Assembly (NCBI RefSeq): GCF_002119765.1
Contig: NZ_CP021112.1
Coordinates: 2,536,501 to 2,600,500 of the forward strand
DNA from: Pseudorhodoplanes sinuspersici
GTDB taxonomy: Bacteria; Pseudomonadota; Alphaproteobacteria; Rhizobiales; Xanthobacteraceae
DNA length: 64,000 nt
Direction: 5' to 3'
Made by a program: the position numbers and the translations under genes. The notes beneath the pieces were generated by a model. That model ran no database searches. It saw only the letters and a program-made list of their open reading frames with translations, and was not told the origin of the DNA. This document shows positions 34,909 to 43,460 of the stretch, one piece after another. The first letter of the stretch is position 1. Every line of letters begins with the position of its first letter.

Positions 34909-36408
34909 ATGGCCGAAGCTTCGATATCGATGAAGCGTGCTGCTGAACAACGCACGCAGACGATTGAAGAATACCACAACTATATCGACGGGAAATGGAT
35001 TGCGAGCCGGAGCGGTTCGCAATTCGACGACATCAATCCCGCAGATACGTCCGACGTCGTCGGCCGTTTCCCGGCCTCTTCGGCCGCTGACGCCGAAGCG
35101 GCCGTCCTCGCGGCTTCGCTCGCCTTTAACGACTGGAAGAAGACGTCGATTTCGGCACGCGCCAAAGTCCTCAATCGCGCTGCCGATTATCTCGAAAACC
35201 ATGTCGATCAGTTTGCAGAGGAATTAACCCGCGAGGAAGGCAAGGCCCTCAATCTGAGCAAAGACGAGATTCTGCGTTCGGCGCAGACATTGCGCTTCTA
35301 TGCGGTGGAGGGGCAATCCTTCACCGGTGAGACCTTTCCGAACGACGATTCCGATATGGTGGTCTATTCGCAGCGAGAGCCGCTGGGAGTCGTCACGGTG
35401 ATTACGCCGTGGAACTTTCCTGTGTCCATCCCGGCGCGCAAAATCGCTCCTGCTCTCATCGCGGGCAACACTGTGGTTTTCAAGCCGTCTTCGGATGCGC
35501 CATTGAGTGGCTATCGTCTCATGGAAGCGTTCGTCGCCGCCGGAATTCCCAAGGGCGTGCTCAATTTCATTACAGGCTCGGCGGCAGAAGTCGGTCCTGC
35601 CATCACCGAGCCGGCTGTCATTCGCGCGGTGTCATTCACGGGCTCGACGGCGGCCGGAGAGAAAATTCACCGCTCGGTCGCTTTCACCACACGCACACAG
35701 ATGGAACTCGGCGGGAAGAATCCGCTGATCGTGATGGAGGATGCCGATCTCGACAAGGCGGTGGACCTGACGATCAAGGGCGGACTGTCGTTGAGCGGCC
35801 AGGCGTGTACCGGCACCAGCCGTGTTCTGGCCATGAAACAGGTCAAAGAAGAATTCACGGCGAAACTCGTTGCCAAGGTCAAGTCTCTTAAGATCGGGTG
35901 TGGCCTCGTTGCTGGCATGGATATCGGTCCGCTCGCGACTGCGAGGCAACTGGAAACTGTGCTGCGCTATGTCGAGATTGGTAAACGTGAGGCGACCTTG
36001 CTGTGCGGTGGCGAGCGCCTTACCGGCCCTGCTTACGATCGCGGCTATTACCTGTCGCCAGCCATTTTCACCGATGTGACGCAGGATATGCGGATCGCTC
36101 GCGAGGAAATTTTCGGTCCGGTGATCGCGATTATCGAGGTTACGAGCTATGCCGATGCGATCACGAAAGCCAACGATAGCGAATATGGTCTCTCGGCTGC
36201 GATTGCGACGCGCAATCCGCGCTACATGCACGACTTTGCACGGGACATTGAATCGGGAACGGTGAAGATCAATCGCACGACCACCGGCAATCTGATCAAT
36301 GCGCCATTTGGCGGTCTCAAGCGGTCGAGCACATCCACATTTCGCGAATCCGGGCGAACGGGCCTGGAATTCTACACCCAGATCAAAACCGTCTATCGCG
36401 GTTGTTGA
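34909..36408 (+). CDS. NAD(P)-dependent aldehyde dehydrogenase
   Basis: A 499-residue aldehyde dehydrogenase with the full catalytic set: Asn169 (TPWNFP), Lys192 (VVFKPSS), Glu266 (MELGGKNP) and Cys300 (SGQACTGTSR). The GQAC-TGTSR context and overall length resemble alpha-ketoglutaric semialdehyde and related semialdehyde dehydrogenases. AAGGAAAGG precedes the ATG, 18 bases after the permease. It oxidises an aldehyde to an acid, presumably the aldehyde formed by the oxidase or by the gamma-glutamyltransferase-like route of this cluster. The exact substrate is not readable from sequence. Confidence 0.92.
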   Translation: MAEASISMKRAAEQRTQTIEEYHNYIDGKWIASRSGSQFDDINPADTSDVVGRFPASSAADAEAAVLAASLAFNDWKKTSISARAKVLNRAADYLENHVDQFAEELTREEGKALNLSKDEILRSAQTLRFYAVEGQSFTGETFPNDDSDMVVYSQREPLGVVTVITPWNFPVSIPARKIAPALIAGNTVVFKPSSDAPLSGYRLMEAFVAAGIPKGVLNFITGSAAEVGPAITEPAVIRAVSFTGSTAAGEKIHRSVAFTTRTQMELGGKNPLIVMEDADLDKAVDLTIKGGLSLSGQACTGTSRVLAMKQVKEEFTAKLVAKVKSLKIGCGLVAGMDIGPLATARQLETVLRYVEIGKREATLLCGGERLTGPAYDRGYYLSPAIFTDVTQDMRIAREEIFGPVIAIIEVTSYADAITKANDSEYGLSAAIATRNPRYMHDFARDIESGTVKINRTTTGNLINAPFGGLKRSSTSTFRESGRTGLEFYTQIKTVYRGC

Positions 36409-36489
36409 TGCCAAACACGCTGCAGCGTCCGTTCCTTCCGGATTTCTGCGGCTGGCTATCTGTCTCTAATCCAACCCAGGAAAGACCTT

Positions 36490-36969
36490 ATGAGAAATTC
36501 GTTTAAGCTGGAACTGAAGGAAGCCCGTCATATGGTTGCGGCGGCACTTCGGAAATCGGCAGAGATCGGCGTGCTGGAGACGGTATGCATCGTGGACGAG
36601 GGCGGCTACCCTCTGGCGCTCGAGCGCATGGATGGCGCGCGTATCACCGGACCGCAGATTGCCTGGAACAAGGCCTTCACCGCCGCTGGCCACAAGCGTT
36701 CAACCCATCTGTTCAATCAGATGCCCAATGGACCGGCGCTGCCCGGCAACGAAGCCTTCGGCATTCAGTGGAGCTTTGAGGGCAAGTTCGCCGTATTCGT
36801 TGGTGGCTATCCTATTGTCGTGGATGACGAAGTGATCGGTGGTGTTGGTCTGAGTGGCGGCAATGGTGAGCAAGACACGCTGTGCGGCGTCGCCGCTCTT
36901 CAGGCGCTGCACGAGTTGCTGGCGCCGGAAAAACGCCGTGTTCTGGTCCAAGCCGACATCAAGAAGTGA
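36490..36969 (+). CDS. GlcG/HbpS family protein
   Basis: A 159-residue protein of the HbpS/GlcG (DUF336) fold: LKEARHMVAAALRKSAEIGV, VDEGGYPLALERMDGA, KAFTAAGHKRST, and the late GGVGLSGGNGEQDTLCGVAAL. Members bind haem, corrinoid or small ligands, and many occur beside oxidoreductase operons without a known reaction. A good CAGGAAAG site lies ahead. It sits between the dehydrogenase and the flavin reductase and is probably part of the same transcript. Confidence 0.87.
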   Translation: MRNSFKLELKEARHMVAAALRKSAEIGVLETVCIVDEGGYPLALERMDGARITGPQIAWNKAFTAAGHKRSTHLFNQMPNGPALPGNEAFGIQWSFEGKFAVFVGGYPIVVDDEVIGGVGLSGGNGEQDTLCGVAALQALHELLAPEKRRVLVQADIKK

Positions 36970-36983
36970 CGCGCGGAGGTCTC

Positions 36984-37997
36984 ATGTCCTACCGGGTGCA
37001 AGTGTTGCAAACGCAGGAAATGTTCGCCGTAAATCCCGATGAGTCGATCCTCGCTGCGGCCCAGCGGGCCAATGTGAATCTGGCGCATGACTGCACGCTG
37101 GGCGGTTGCGGGACCTGCCGCATCAAGTTGATCGAAGGCCGTGTCATCTACAACGAGCCTCCCTTCGCCTTGACGCCGGAGGAGGAGAGCGAGGGCTATG
37201 CGCTTGCCTGCCAGGCGATGCCGACGAGCGATCTCGTCATCAGCGCCGCAGCGCTTGCCGATGTGGTCGTGGAGCCGGCGCGTCACACGGCGATCATCAG
37301 CGACATACAACAGCTCGGTACCGATGTGAGCCGTCTGGTGCTTGAAATACCAGAAAACGATGTGCTGACCTATTTGCCGGGACAATACATGAATGTGTTG
37401 CTTCCGGACGGAAGCACACGCAGCTTCTCGATGGCTTCCGCCCCGAAAGACACGTTTGTTGACTTCCACGTGCGCAGGATCGATGGAGGCGCGTTCACCG
37501 AAGGGAAGCTGCCGTATATGCGTGCCGGCGACCGCCTCGACGTGGAGTTTCCACACGGTACTTTCGTTTTCCATGCGCGAGACGATCGGCCGCTTCTTAT
37601 GGTGGCGACAGGAACCGGGCTCGCGCCGATCAAGGCGATCTTGGAAGCGCTCATGGACAATCCCGACTGTCCGCCTGTCAGCCTCTATTGGGGCGCGCGC
37701 AGCGCCTCCGATCTTTATCTGCATGACGAGATTCAGGCATGGGGTGAGCGGCTCTATGAATTTCGTTATGTTCCGGTGCTGTCGCGGCCGGATAGATCCT
37801 GGCAAGGGTGTCGCGGTTACGTGCAGGACGCGGTGGCGGGTGATCTCGACGATCTGTCGGACTATGCCATTTATCTTTGCGGATCGCCCGCGATGATCTT
37901 TGACGCCAAGCAAACTTTCATCACGCGAGGTGCGGCCATCGATCATATCTACACGGAAGGATTCACCTTCCAGCATGCACAATCGGCGGCCGCGTGA
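36984..37997 (+). CDS. Ferredoxin-fused NAD(P)H:acceptor reductase
   Basis: A 337-residue electron-transfer flavoprotein of the BenC/DmpP type. Residues 1-95 form a plant-type [2Fe-2S] domain (CTLGGCGTCRIKL and a fourth Cys in ALACQAMP). A FAD domain follows with GQYMNVLLPDGSTRSFSMAS, and an NAD(P)H domain with VATGTGLAPIKAIL and YLCGSPAMI. This protein would take electrons from NADH and hand them to an oxygenase or to free ferredoxins. The partner most likely is the diiron oxidase and its two ferredoxins in the divergent operon, because no other oxygenase lies in this block. ATG 36984 has GGAGG well placed. Confidence 0.92.
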   Translation: MSYRVQVLQTQEMFAVNPDESILAAAQRANVNLAHDCTLGGCGTCRIKLIEGRVIYNEPPFALTPEEESEGYALACQAMPTSDLVISAAALADVVVEPARHTAIISDIQQLGTDVSRLVLEIPENDVLTYLPGQYMNVLLPDGSTRSFSMASAPKDTFVDFHVRRIDGGAFTEGKLPYMRAGDRLDVEFPHGTFVFHARDDRPLLMVATGTGLAPIKAILEALMDNPDCPPVSLYWGARSASDLYLHDEIQAWGERLYEFRYVPVLSRPDRSWQGCRGYVQDAVAGDLDDLSDYAIYLCGSPAMIFDAKQTFITRGAAIDHIYTEGFTFQHAQSAAA

Positions 37998-38048
37998 TTG
38001 ACGCAAGGCGTTGCTTTTTCGGCGCGCCTTTCAACGAAATGACCTCTG

Positions 38049-39866
38049 ATGAAGATCGCGCAGATTCCCAAGATCAACCCTGATACCTTCACGACGCGAC
38101 CCGAAATCGAGGGCACGTTCGGCGTGGTCGCCTCGACACACTGGATTGCCACCGCGGTCGGCATGGCCATCCTTGAGAAAGGCGGCAATGCATTCGACGC
38201 CGGTGTCGCCACCGCCTTCACGCTGCAGGTTGTGGAGCCGCATCTCAATGGGCCAGGCGGGGATGTTCCGATCCTTGTCCACGACGTCAGACGCGGCAAG
38301 ACCGAAGTCATCTGCGGCCAGGGACCGGCGCCGGCGAGGGCGACGATTGCTCATTATCGTGCCCAGGGGCTCGACATCGTGCCAGGCACAGGTCTGCTCG
38401 CCGCCTGTGTGCCCGGAACGTTTGACGCCTGGATGTTGCTGTTGCGTGACTACGGCACTTTATCGCTTGCGGATGTGCTGTCGCCGGCGATCGCCTATGC
38501 GCAAAATGGTCATCCATTGCTTGAGCGCGCCAATGCGACCATTGCGACCGTCGCCGATCTGTTCCGGACCTACTGGCCGACTTCAGCGGCGGTCTATCTG
38601 CCGGGAGGAAATGTACCGACGACCGGATCGCTGTTCGCCAACCCGGCCCTTGCCGGAACCTACACGCGTATTCTCCAGGAGGCGGAGAAAGCGGGAGGTG
38701 ATCGCATTGCGCAGATCGAGCGTGCACGCAGAGTATGGTCGCAGGGCTTTGTCGCCGAAGCGGTCGACCGGTTTTTCCGCACCCAGTCTGTGATGGATGT
38801 GTCCGGTTCGCCGCATCGTGGCGTCCTGACTGGCGAGGATATGGCGCGCTGGCAGGCACATGTCGAAGCGCCACTGACCTACGATTATCACGGCTACACT
38901 GTCTGTAAGGCCGGCCCCTGGAGCCAGGGGCCAGTGATGCTGCAGCAACTTGCATTGCTCAAGGGCTTTGATCTCACCGGTCTCGACCCCGTCGGGCCCG
39001 ATTTCATTCACTTACAGATTGAATGCGCCAAACTGGCTTATGCGGACCGGGAAAAATTCTATGGCGATCCCGCCTTTGTCGACGTGCCGATGCAGACGTT
39101 GTTGTCTGACGCTTACAATGACGAGCGGCGCCGCCTCGTCGGAGAGAACGCGTCGCTGGAATTGCGGCCTGGCTCGGTCGAAGGATTCGGCGCCGTACTG
39201 GCGCTGCGCCGTGAGGAGGGACAACGCAGCGCCGTTGGAGCCCTGGGTTCGGGCGAGCCGACGGTCGGCCGCCTGGGCGAAGTTCGCGGGGATACGGTGC
39301 ATTTCGATATCGTCGATCATGCGGGCAACATGGTCGCGGCGACCCCTTCGGGAGGCTGGCTACAGTCTTCTCCGGTCATTCCGGAGTTGGGCTTTGGGAT
39401 GGGGACACGCGCGCAGATGTTCTGGCTCGAAGACAATCATCCCGCTTCGCTTGCGCCCGGCAAGCGGCCGCGCACGACATTGTCGCCGACCATCGCGTTG
39501 CGCGGCGGCAAGCCTTATCTCGCTTGGGGCTCGCCGGGCGGTGACCAGCAGGATCAATGGATTGCGCAGTATTTTCTGCGGCATGTCCACGCCGGAATGA
39601 ATCTGCAGGAGGCGATGGATGCGCCGGCCTGGCACTCCGAGCACTTTCCGATCTCATTCTGGCCGCGCACGGCACGGCCAGGCGTACTGGTGATCGAGAG
39701 CCGCGTGCCGGATGCCACGATCAAGGAATTGCGCAAGCGAGGTCACGAGGTCGAGATTGGACCGGCCTGGTCGGAAGGCCGGCTGACCGCCGCTGCGCGC
39801 GTCGATCCGTTTCGCCGCGCGGCCGCCAATCCACGCGGAATGCAGGGCTATGCGGCGGGCCGCTAG
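38049..39866 (+). CDS. Gamma-glutamyltransferase-like Ntn hydrolase
   Basis: A 605-residue member of the gamma-glutamyltransferase family. The self-cleavage and nucleophile site is GDTVHF, with Thr416 as the new N-terminus; GGNAFDAGVATAF and FWLEDNHPASLAPGKRPRTTLSP are family typical. There is no signal peptide, so it should act in the cytoplasm. In true enzymes an Arg in an RExAP motif holds the glutamyl alpha-carboxylate; here the region reads CGQGPAPA, without it. This fits the YwrD/acylase-like branch rather than glutathione hydrolysis. Its stop codon lies inside a palindromic repeat. The substrate is probably an acyl-amide intermediate of the cluster. Confidence 0.87.
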   Translation: MKIAQIPKINPDTFTTRPEIEGTFGVVASTHWIATAVGMAILEKGGNAFDAGVATAFTLQVVEPHLNGPGGDVPILVHDVRRGKTEVICGQGPAPARATIAHYRAQGLDIVPGTGLLAACVPGTFDAWMLLLRDYGTLSLADVLSPAIAYAQNGHPLLERANATIATVADLFRTYWPTSAAVYLPGGNVPTTGSLFANPALAGTYTRILQEAEKAGGDRIAQIERARRVWSQGFVAEAVDRFFRTQSVMDVSGSPHRGVLTGEDMARWQAHVEAPLTYDYHGYTVCKAGPWSQGPVMLQQLALLKGFDLTGLDPVGPDFIHLQIECAKLAYADREKFYGDPAFVDVPMQTLLSDAYNDERRRLVGENASLELRPGSVEGFGAVLALRREEGQRSAVGALGSGEPTVGRLGEVRGDTVHFDIVDHAGNMVAATPSGGWLQSSPVIPELGFGMGTRAQMFWLEDNHPASLAPGKRPRTTLSPTIALRGGKPYLAWGSPGGDQQDQWIAQYFLRHVHAGMNLQEAMDAPAWHSEHFPISFWPRTARPGVLVIESRVPDATIKELRKRGHEVEIGPAWSEGRLTAAARVDPFRRAAANPRGMQGYAAGR

Positions 39867-39941
39867 TGAAGCGGATTTGACATTCGCTACCCACCTGGCC
39901 GCAGGCTCGCCAAGCGAATGTCAAACCCAAAGCTCCACTAG
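39863..39941. repeat. Palindromic repeat element 1
   Basis: A 79-base dyad bounded by CTAGTG and CACTAG, with a perfect 13-bp inner stem TTTGACATTCGCT / AGCGAATGTCAAA. The gamma-glutamyltransferase stop TAG is within the left end. Element 2 follows 13 bases on with a related core. Confidence 0.75.
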
Positions 39942-39954
39942 AATCTAATACTTG

Positions 39955-40030
39955 CTAGTGGTCCTTTGCTTCTAACATTCGCAAAAGAGCCTGCCGAGAA
40001 GGGATGCGAATGTTAGAGTCGGACCACCAG
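39955..40030. repeat. Palindromic repeat element 2
   Basis: A 76-base dyad beginning CTAGTGGTCC and closing GGACCACC, with a perfect inner stem TCTAACATTCGCA / TGCGAATGTTAGA. It shares ACATTCGC in the stem and the CTAGTG boundary with element 1. Confidence 0.75.
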
Positions 40031-40102
40031 ACCATAGCATCGGAAACGCCAAGCGACTTTAGGGCGAGGTCGTGCCCGGGTGGCATTGGAAGCGACGCGC
40101 TT

Positions 40103-40133
40103 ATGACCTTGGATCGATTCGATCCAAGGTCAT
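40103..40133. repeat. 31-base perfect palindrome
   Basis: Fifteen-base arms ATGACCTTGGATCGA and complement around one centre base. No T run follows, so it is not a standard terminator, but it lies just beyond the 3' end of the leftward ABC operon (40163) and could stop or stabilise that transcript. A weaker relative (TTGGATC-GAGTT-GATCCA) occurs near 24134, after the patatin gene. Confidence 0.7.
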
Positions 40134-40162
40134 CGCGGTCCAGCAATGATATTGCCATCGGA

Positions 40163-41026
40163 TCAGTCGGCAGAGCGGGGTGACCCGCTGCGCCGAAGCA
40201 CGATCGTCTCAAGCGCCTGAATGGCGATGAACAGCACGGATGAGATGGCAGCCAAGATAACGATCGAGGTCATGACAAGATTCATCTGGAAGATCTGGCT
40301 TCCATAGGTAATGAGATAACCGAGCCCGGCTTTCGCCGCCTGAAACTCCCCAACGACCACGCCCACCAATGCGAGCCCGACATTGACTTTGAGAGTCGAA
40401 ATCATGCTCGGCACACTGGCTGGAAGCACGATCTTACGAAGGATCTGCCATTTCGATGCACCGAACAATTGAACCAGCTTGATCTTGTCCGGATCAATGG
40501 CGTTGAAACCGGTATAGAGCATGATGATGGTGACAAAAACGCTCACAGCGATGGCCATGGCGTAGATGGAAGCCACGTCGCCAAGCCAGATATAGAAAAT
40601 CGGCACCAGCGCGATTTTCGGCATGGCATTGAGCACGACGATGAACGGGTCGAGCACACGGTGAAGGAACGGTGAGGACCACAGCGCCACGGCGCAGACC
40701 AAACCAATTACCATCCCGCCACTGAATCCGATCACGGTTTCGCTGAAGGTCGTCCATGTATGGAGCACGAGGCTTCCGTCCTGCAACATGACCATGAGCG
40801 TTTTCGCGACGGCAGACGGATAGCTCGTCAGCATCGGATTGATCCACCCAGCGCGCGGGGCGATCTCCCATACAATAAGAAAAAACATGATCAGCCCGAT
40901 TTGCCATGCCTGGATGGTGAGCGCCCGACGGCGCAGACCACGTAGATATGCCTCATAGGCCGCGCTTGGCGCGGCAGAAACCGGCGCAGTCGATGCGGCA
41001 GGTGCCGTCATTGCTTCAGTCGTCAT
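40163..41026 (-). CDS. SsuC/TauC-type ABC transporter permease
   Basis: A 287-residue inner-membrane protein with six hydrophobic segments after a 35-residue polar lead. The EAA-type loop for the ATPase is FGASKWQILRKIVLPASVPSMISTLKVNVGLALVGVVVGEF, as in sulfonate, taurine, nitrate and pyrimidine-precursor importers. It begins ten bases after the ATPase gene stops. The ligand of this importer is set by the binding protein two genes up. The repeated palindromes lie just past its 3' end. Confidence 0.92.
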   Translation of the reverse strand: MTTEAMTAPAASTAPVSAAPSAAYEAYLRGLRRRALTIQAWQIGLIMFFLIVWEIAPRAGWINPMLTSYPSAVAKTLMVMLQDGSLVLHTWTTFSETVIGFSGGMVIGLVCAVALWSSPFLHRVLDPFIVVLNAMPKIALVPIFYIWLGDVASIYAMAIAVSVFVTIIMLYTGFNAIDPDKIKLVQLFGASKWQILRKIVLPASVPSMISTLKVNVGLALVGVVVGEFQAAKAGLGYLITYGSQIFQMNLVMTSIVILAAISSVLFIAIQALETIVLRRSGSPRSAD

Positions 41027-41035
41027 GCGGCGCTC

Positions 41036-41848
41036 CTATTGCATGTGATGGGCGTCAAGTTCGTCCCATATCGTCTGGAAATACATGCCAAATTCTTGGC
41101 ACTTGCGCGCTTGGAAGGGCGTTGGACGACTTGGCCCGAAGCTCGGATAGGCCACATCATGAATTGATTTGATGCGACCGGGGCGTCGGCTCATGACGAT
41201 GACTCGATCGGCCATGCTGATGGCTTCGCCGATGTCATGCGTTACGAGGACCACGGTTTTCCTTTCATTGGCCAGAATTGCGGCGATCTCATCCGAAAGC
41301 GCGAGCCGCGTCTGGTAGTCGAGGGCGGAGAACGGTTCGTCGAGCAGCAGCAGTTCGGGATCTGGACACAGCGTTCGTGCGAGAGCCGCGCGCTGACGCA
41401 TGCCGCCTGAAAGTTGACCTGGGAGACTGTGCATGAACTCACCAAGGCCATAGCGGGTTAGCAGATCTTCTGCACGGCCGCGCGACGCTTGCCGATCAAG
41501 ACCCAGGAGTTCCGGGCCCAACAAAACGTTGTCGAGCACGGTCCGCCATTCGAGCAGCGTGTCCTTTTGGAACATGTAGCCGGCGCGGGGAGAGGGCGCG
41601 GTAACCTCTTTGCCGTTGATTTGAATGACGCCACGTGACGGCCGCATGAGTCCGGAGATGAGCGAGAGCAACGTGCTCTTGCCGCATCCCGATGACCCAA
41701 CAATTGCGACGAATTCCCCCTGTGCGATGTCCAGCGATATATTGGAAAGGGCGAGCGTTTCGCGCTCGGGCGAGAAGTAGTTGAGTGTGACGTCGCGGAT
41801 CGTCACGGCGGGGAGCGCTGTCCCCGCCGGCTGAGATGTTTCGATCAT
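41036..41848 (-). CDS. SsuB/TauB-type ABC transporter ATPase
   Basis: A 270-residue ATPase with Walker A GSSGCGKST, Q-loop in MFQKDTLLEWRTVLDNV, signature LSGGMRQRAALARTL, Walker B LLLLDEPFSALD and H-loop VTHDIGEA. The MFQKD.LL.W stretch is typical of the nitrate/sulfonate/taurine class. It follows the binding protein by seven bases and precedes the permease, an ordinary importer operon. Confidence 0.93.
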   Translation of the reverse strand: MIETSQPAGTALPAVTIRDVTLNYFSPERETLALSNISLDIAQGEFVAIVGSSGCGKSTLLSLISGLMRPSRGVIQINGKEVTAPSPRAGYMFQKDTLLEWRTVLDNVLLGPELLGLDRQASRGRAEDLLTRYGLGEFMHSLPGQLSGGMRQRAALARTLCPDPELLLLDEPFSALDYQTRLALSDEIAAILANERKTVVLVTHDIGEAISMADRVIVMSRRPGRIKSIHDVAYPSFGPSRPTPFQARKCQEFGMYFQTIWDELDAHHMQ

Positions 41849-41855
41849 AAGGACC

Positions 41856-42872
41856 TCATTTGCTAGCGCTCTTTTTTTCGGCCGCGCCGGAAAATGTGGT
41901 GGTGACGATTTTCTCGTAAGGGACTTTCTTGTCGGCCGGCAGGACGCCGCCCATGATCATGATTTCCTGCGCCTTGGCCAGGCCGCCCTCATCGACAGAC
42001 GTGCTGGAGGCCCAGATCGGCACCCCGGCACTCCGATATCGGCTTACGACCGCGATGTTGTCATCCAGGCTGAGCCCAGGAAAATAGGGCGCGATGGCTT
42101 CGGCGATATCCTTTTCGCTCGCGGTTGCGACCCAAGCCTGCGCCTTTGCGATCGCGTTCGTCCATTTTTGTGCAGCCGCCGGGTTCTTTTCAATCCAGCT
42201 GCGCTTCGCAAAGAACACCGTATAGTCCGCTCTCCCGACTTCCTTCCCGATGGAAGTGATCATGTGCGCCTGACCGGCCTTCTCCAGCTTGCTGAGGTTC
42301 GGCTCCATGAAGATGCCAAAATCCCCGGTGCCCGAAATCCATGCTCCGTCGCGCGCCGGAATACCGATATTCGTCACGACATTGCCGATGGTTGCGGCAT
42401 CGACGCCGTGCTGCTTCAGCGTATAGTTGAGGTAGAGGCCAGGGGTGCTGCCAGGCCGCCAGCCAATGATCTTCTTGCCGTTGAGCATCGACCAATCGAA
42501 TTTGTCGAGCTTTGTGCGTGACGCCAGGAAGAACCCGTCGGTCGCCGTGAGCGCGCAAAAGATAAGCGGCTTGTCAGTGGATTCGCTGTTGTAGATGTAG
42601 ATCGGTACTTCCGGGCCGGCGAGTCCAAAATCGGCCTGGCCGGACAGAATCAAAGCGCCGGCACGGTCGCCGCCATTGGCCGTCACGAGTTCGATGTCGA
42701 GTCCTTCCGCTGCGGCAAAGCCTTTCGACAGGGCGACATACATCGGAATGTAGAGCTGCGATCGTATGACCTCGGCGAGCTTGATTTTGATGCGCTCCGC
42801 CGCAACGGCTTGCCAACTGAATGCGGTGATGAAGAATGCTGCACCGAGCAATCGGATGATGCGATAGACCAT
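41856..42872 (-). CDS. SsuA/NMT1-type ABC transporter binding protein
   Basis: A 338-residue exported protein. The ATG at 42872 has AAGGGA ahead and leads into a signal peptide (LLGAAFFITAFSWQAVAAE). The mature part begins RIKIKLAEVIRSQLYIPMYVALSKGFAAAEGLDIELVTANGGDRA and has GQADFGLAGPEVPIYI, as in NMT1/SsuA proteins. These bind sulfonates, taurine, pyrimidine precursors or aromatic anions. With a TSUP exporter in the neighbouring operon, an organosulfur substrate is possible, though not shown. A GTATAC site lies 46 bases upstream, as for the oxidase operon, which argues that the two are controlled together. Confidence 0.92.
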   Translation of the reverse strand: MVYRIIRLLGAAFFITAFSWQAVAAERIKIKLAEVIRSQLYIPMYVALSKGFAAAEGLDIELVTANGGDRAGALILSGQADFGLAGPEVPIYIYNSESTDKPLIFCALTATDGFFLASRTKLDKFDWSMLNGKKIIGWRPGSTPGLYLNYTLKQHGVDAATIGNVVTNIGIPARDGAWISGTGDFGIFMEPNLSKLEKAGQAHMITSIGKEVGRADYTVFFAKRSWIEKNPAAAQKWTNAIAKAQAWVATASEKDIAEAIAPYFPGLSLDDNIAVVSRYRSAGVPIWASSTSVDEGGLAKAQEIMIMGGVLPADKKVPYEKIVTTTFSGAAEKKSASK

Positions 42873-42917
42873 ATCGTTGTCCCTTCCCCCTCTGAATCGA
42901 CGCATGCATTGAATATT

Positions 42918-42923
42918 GTATAC
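42918..42923. promoter_or_regulatory. GTATAC-centred site D
   Basis: TATTGTATACTAAG, 46 bases before the ABC binding-protein start, at nearly the same distance as site B from the oxidase. Confidence 0.5.
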
Positions 42924-43208
42924 TAAGATTGGTCAACGCCTGCTGAGGCTCTCGCCGTCGAAAACGTTGGGCTCTCTCATTCAATTTCGATGCCAACGCG
43001 CCCGTCTGCTGCAGTGCAGCGTGTTTCCAAAAGCGGGTTTGGAAATCGCAGAAAATTGCCAATTTTCGGGTATTTTTGGTGATGGAGCAGTTCCGTCGGC
43101 CTGCTTCCTTTGCACAAAGATGATGCAATTTCGCGATGATTTTTGATGCTGATTTCCAGGCGAAACTTGCGTAACGTGAGAGTGTCTTCGATACGATTTT
43201 TGTATTTA

Positions 43209-43214
43209 GTATAC
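43209..43214. promoter_or_regulatory. GTATAC-centred site E
   Basis: TTTAGTATACCGAA, 247 bases before the cysteine-hydrolase start and about 340 before the binding protein. Far from both, so its target is unclear. Confidence 0.4.
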
Positions 43215-43460
43215 CGAAATTCGGCTGTACGCTTTGGATGGGGACGGGAAAGGTGCATCGCAGACCTCAAGCTCGGATCGGCCGCGGCCATGCTACGGGA
43301 TGTTTGAGCTATTTATCAAATCGGGTGTTTTGCTCACAGGTTGTAAGTTCTCCTGACCAGAATCGATGCAATCGCCGTACGTTTCATCAAGAGGGCGACG
43401 CGCCAGAGGACCAAATCAGGTTAACGCTGAACATCACTTCTTAAAATGGAGAAGAGGCCG

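Larger units (their letters stand above)
42873..43460. other. Divergent regulatory gap
   Basis: About 590 bases between the importer and the cysteine-hydrolase gene. It holds GTATAC sites D and E, described separately, and no credible gene. Confidence 0.6.

Noticed and set aside
36900-38006. 368-residue leftward frame opposite the ferredoxin-fused reductase
   Set aside because: Antisense to intact Fe-S, FAD and NAD motifs; no ribosome site or domain of its own.
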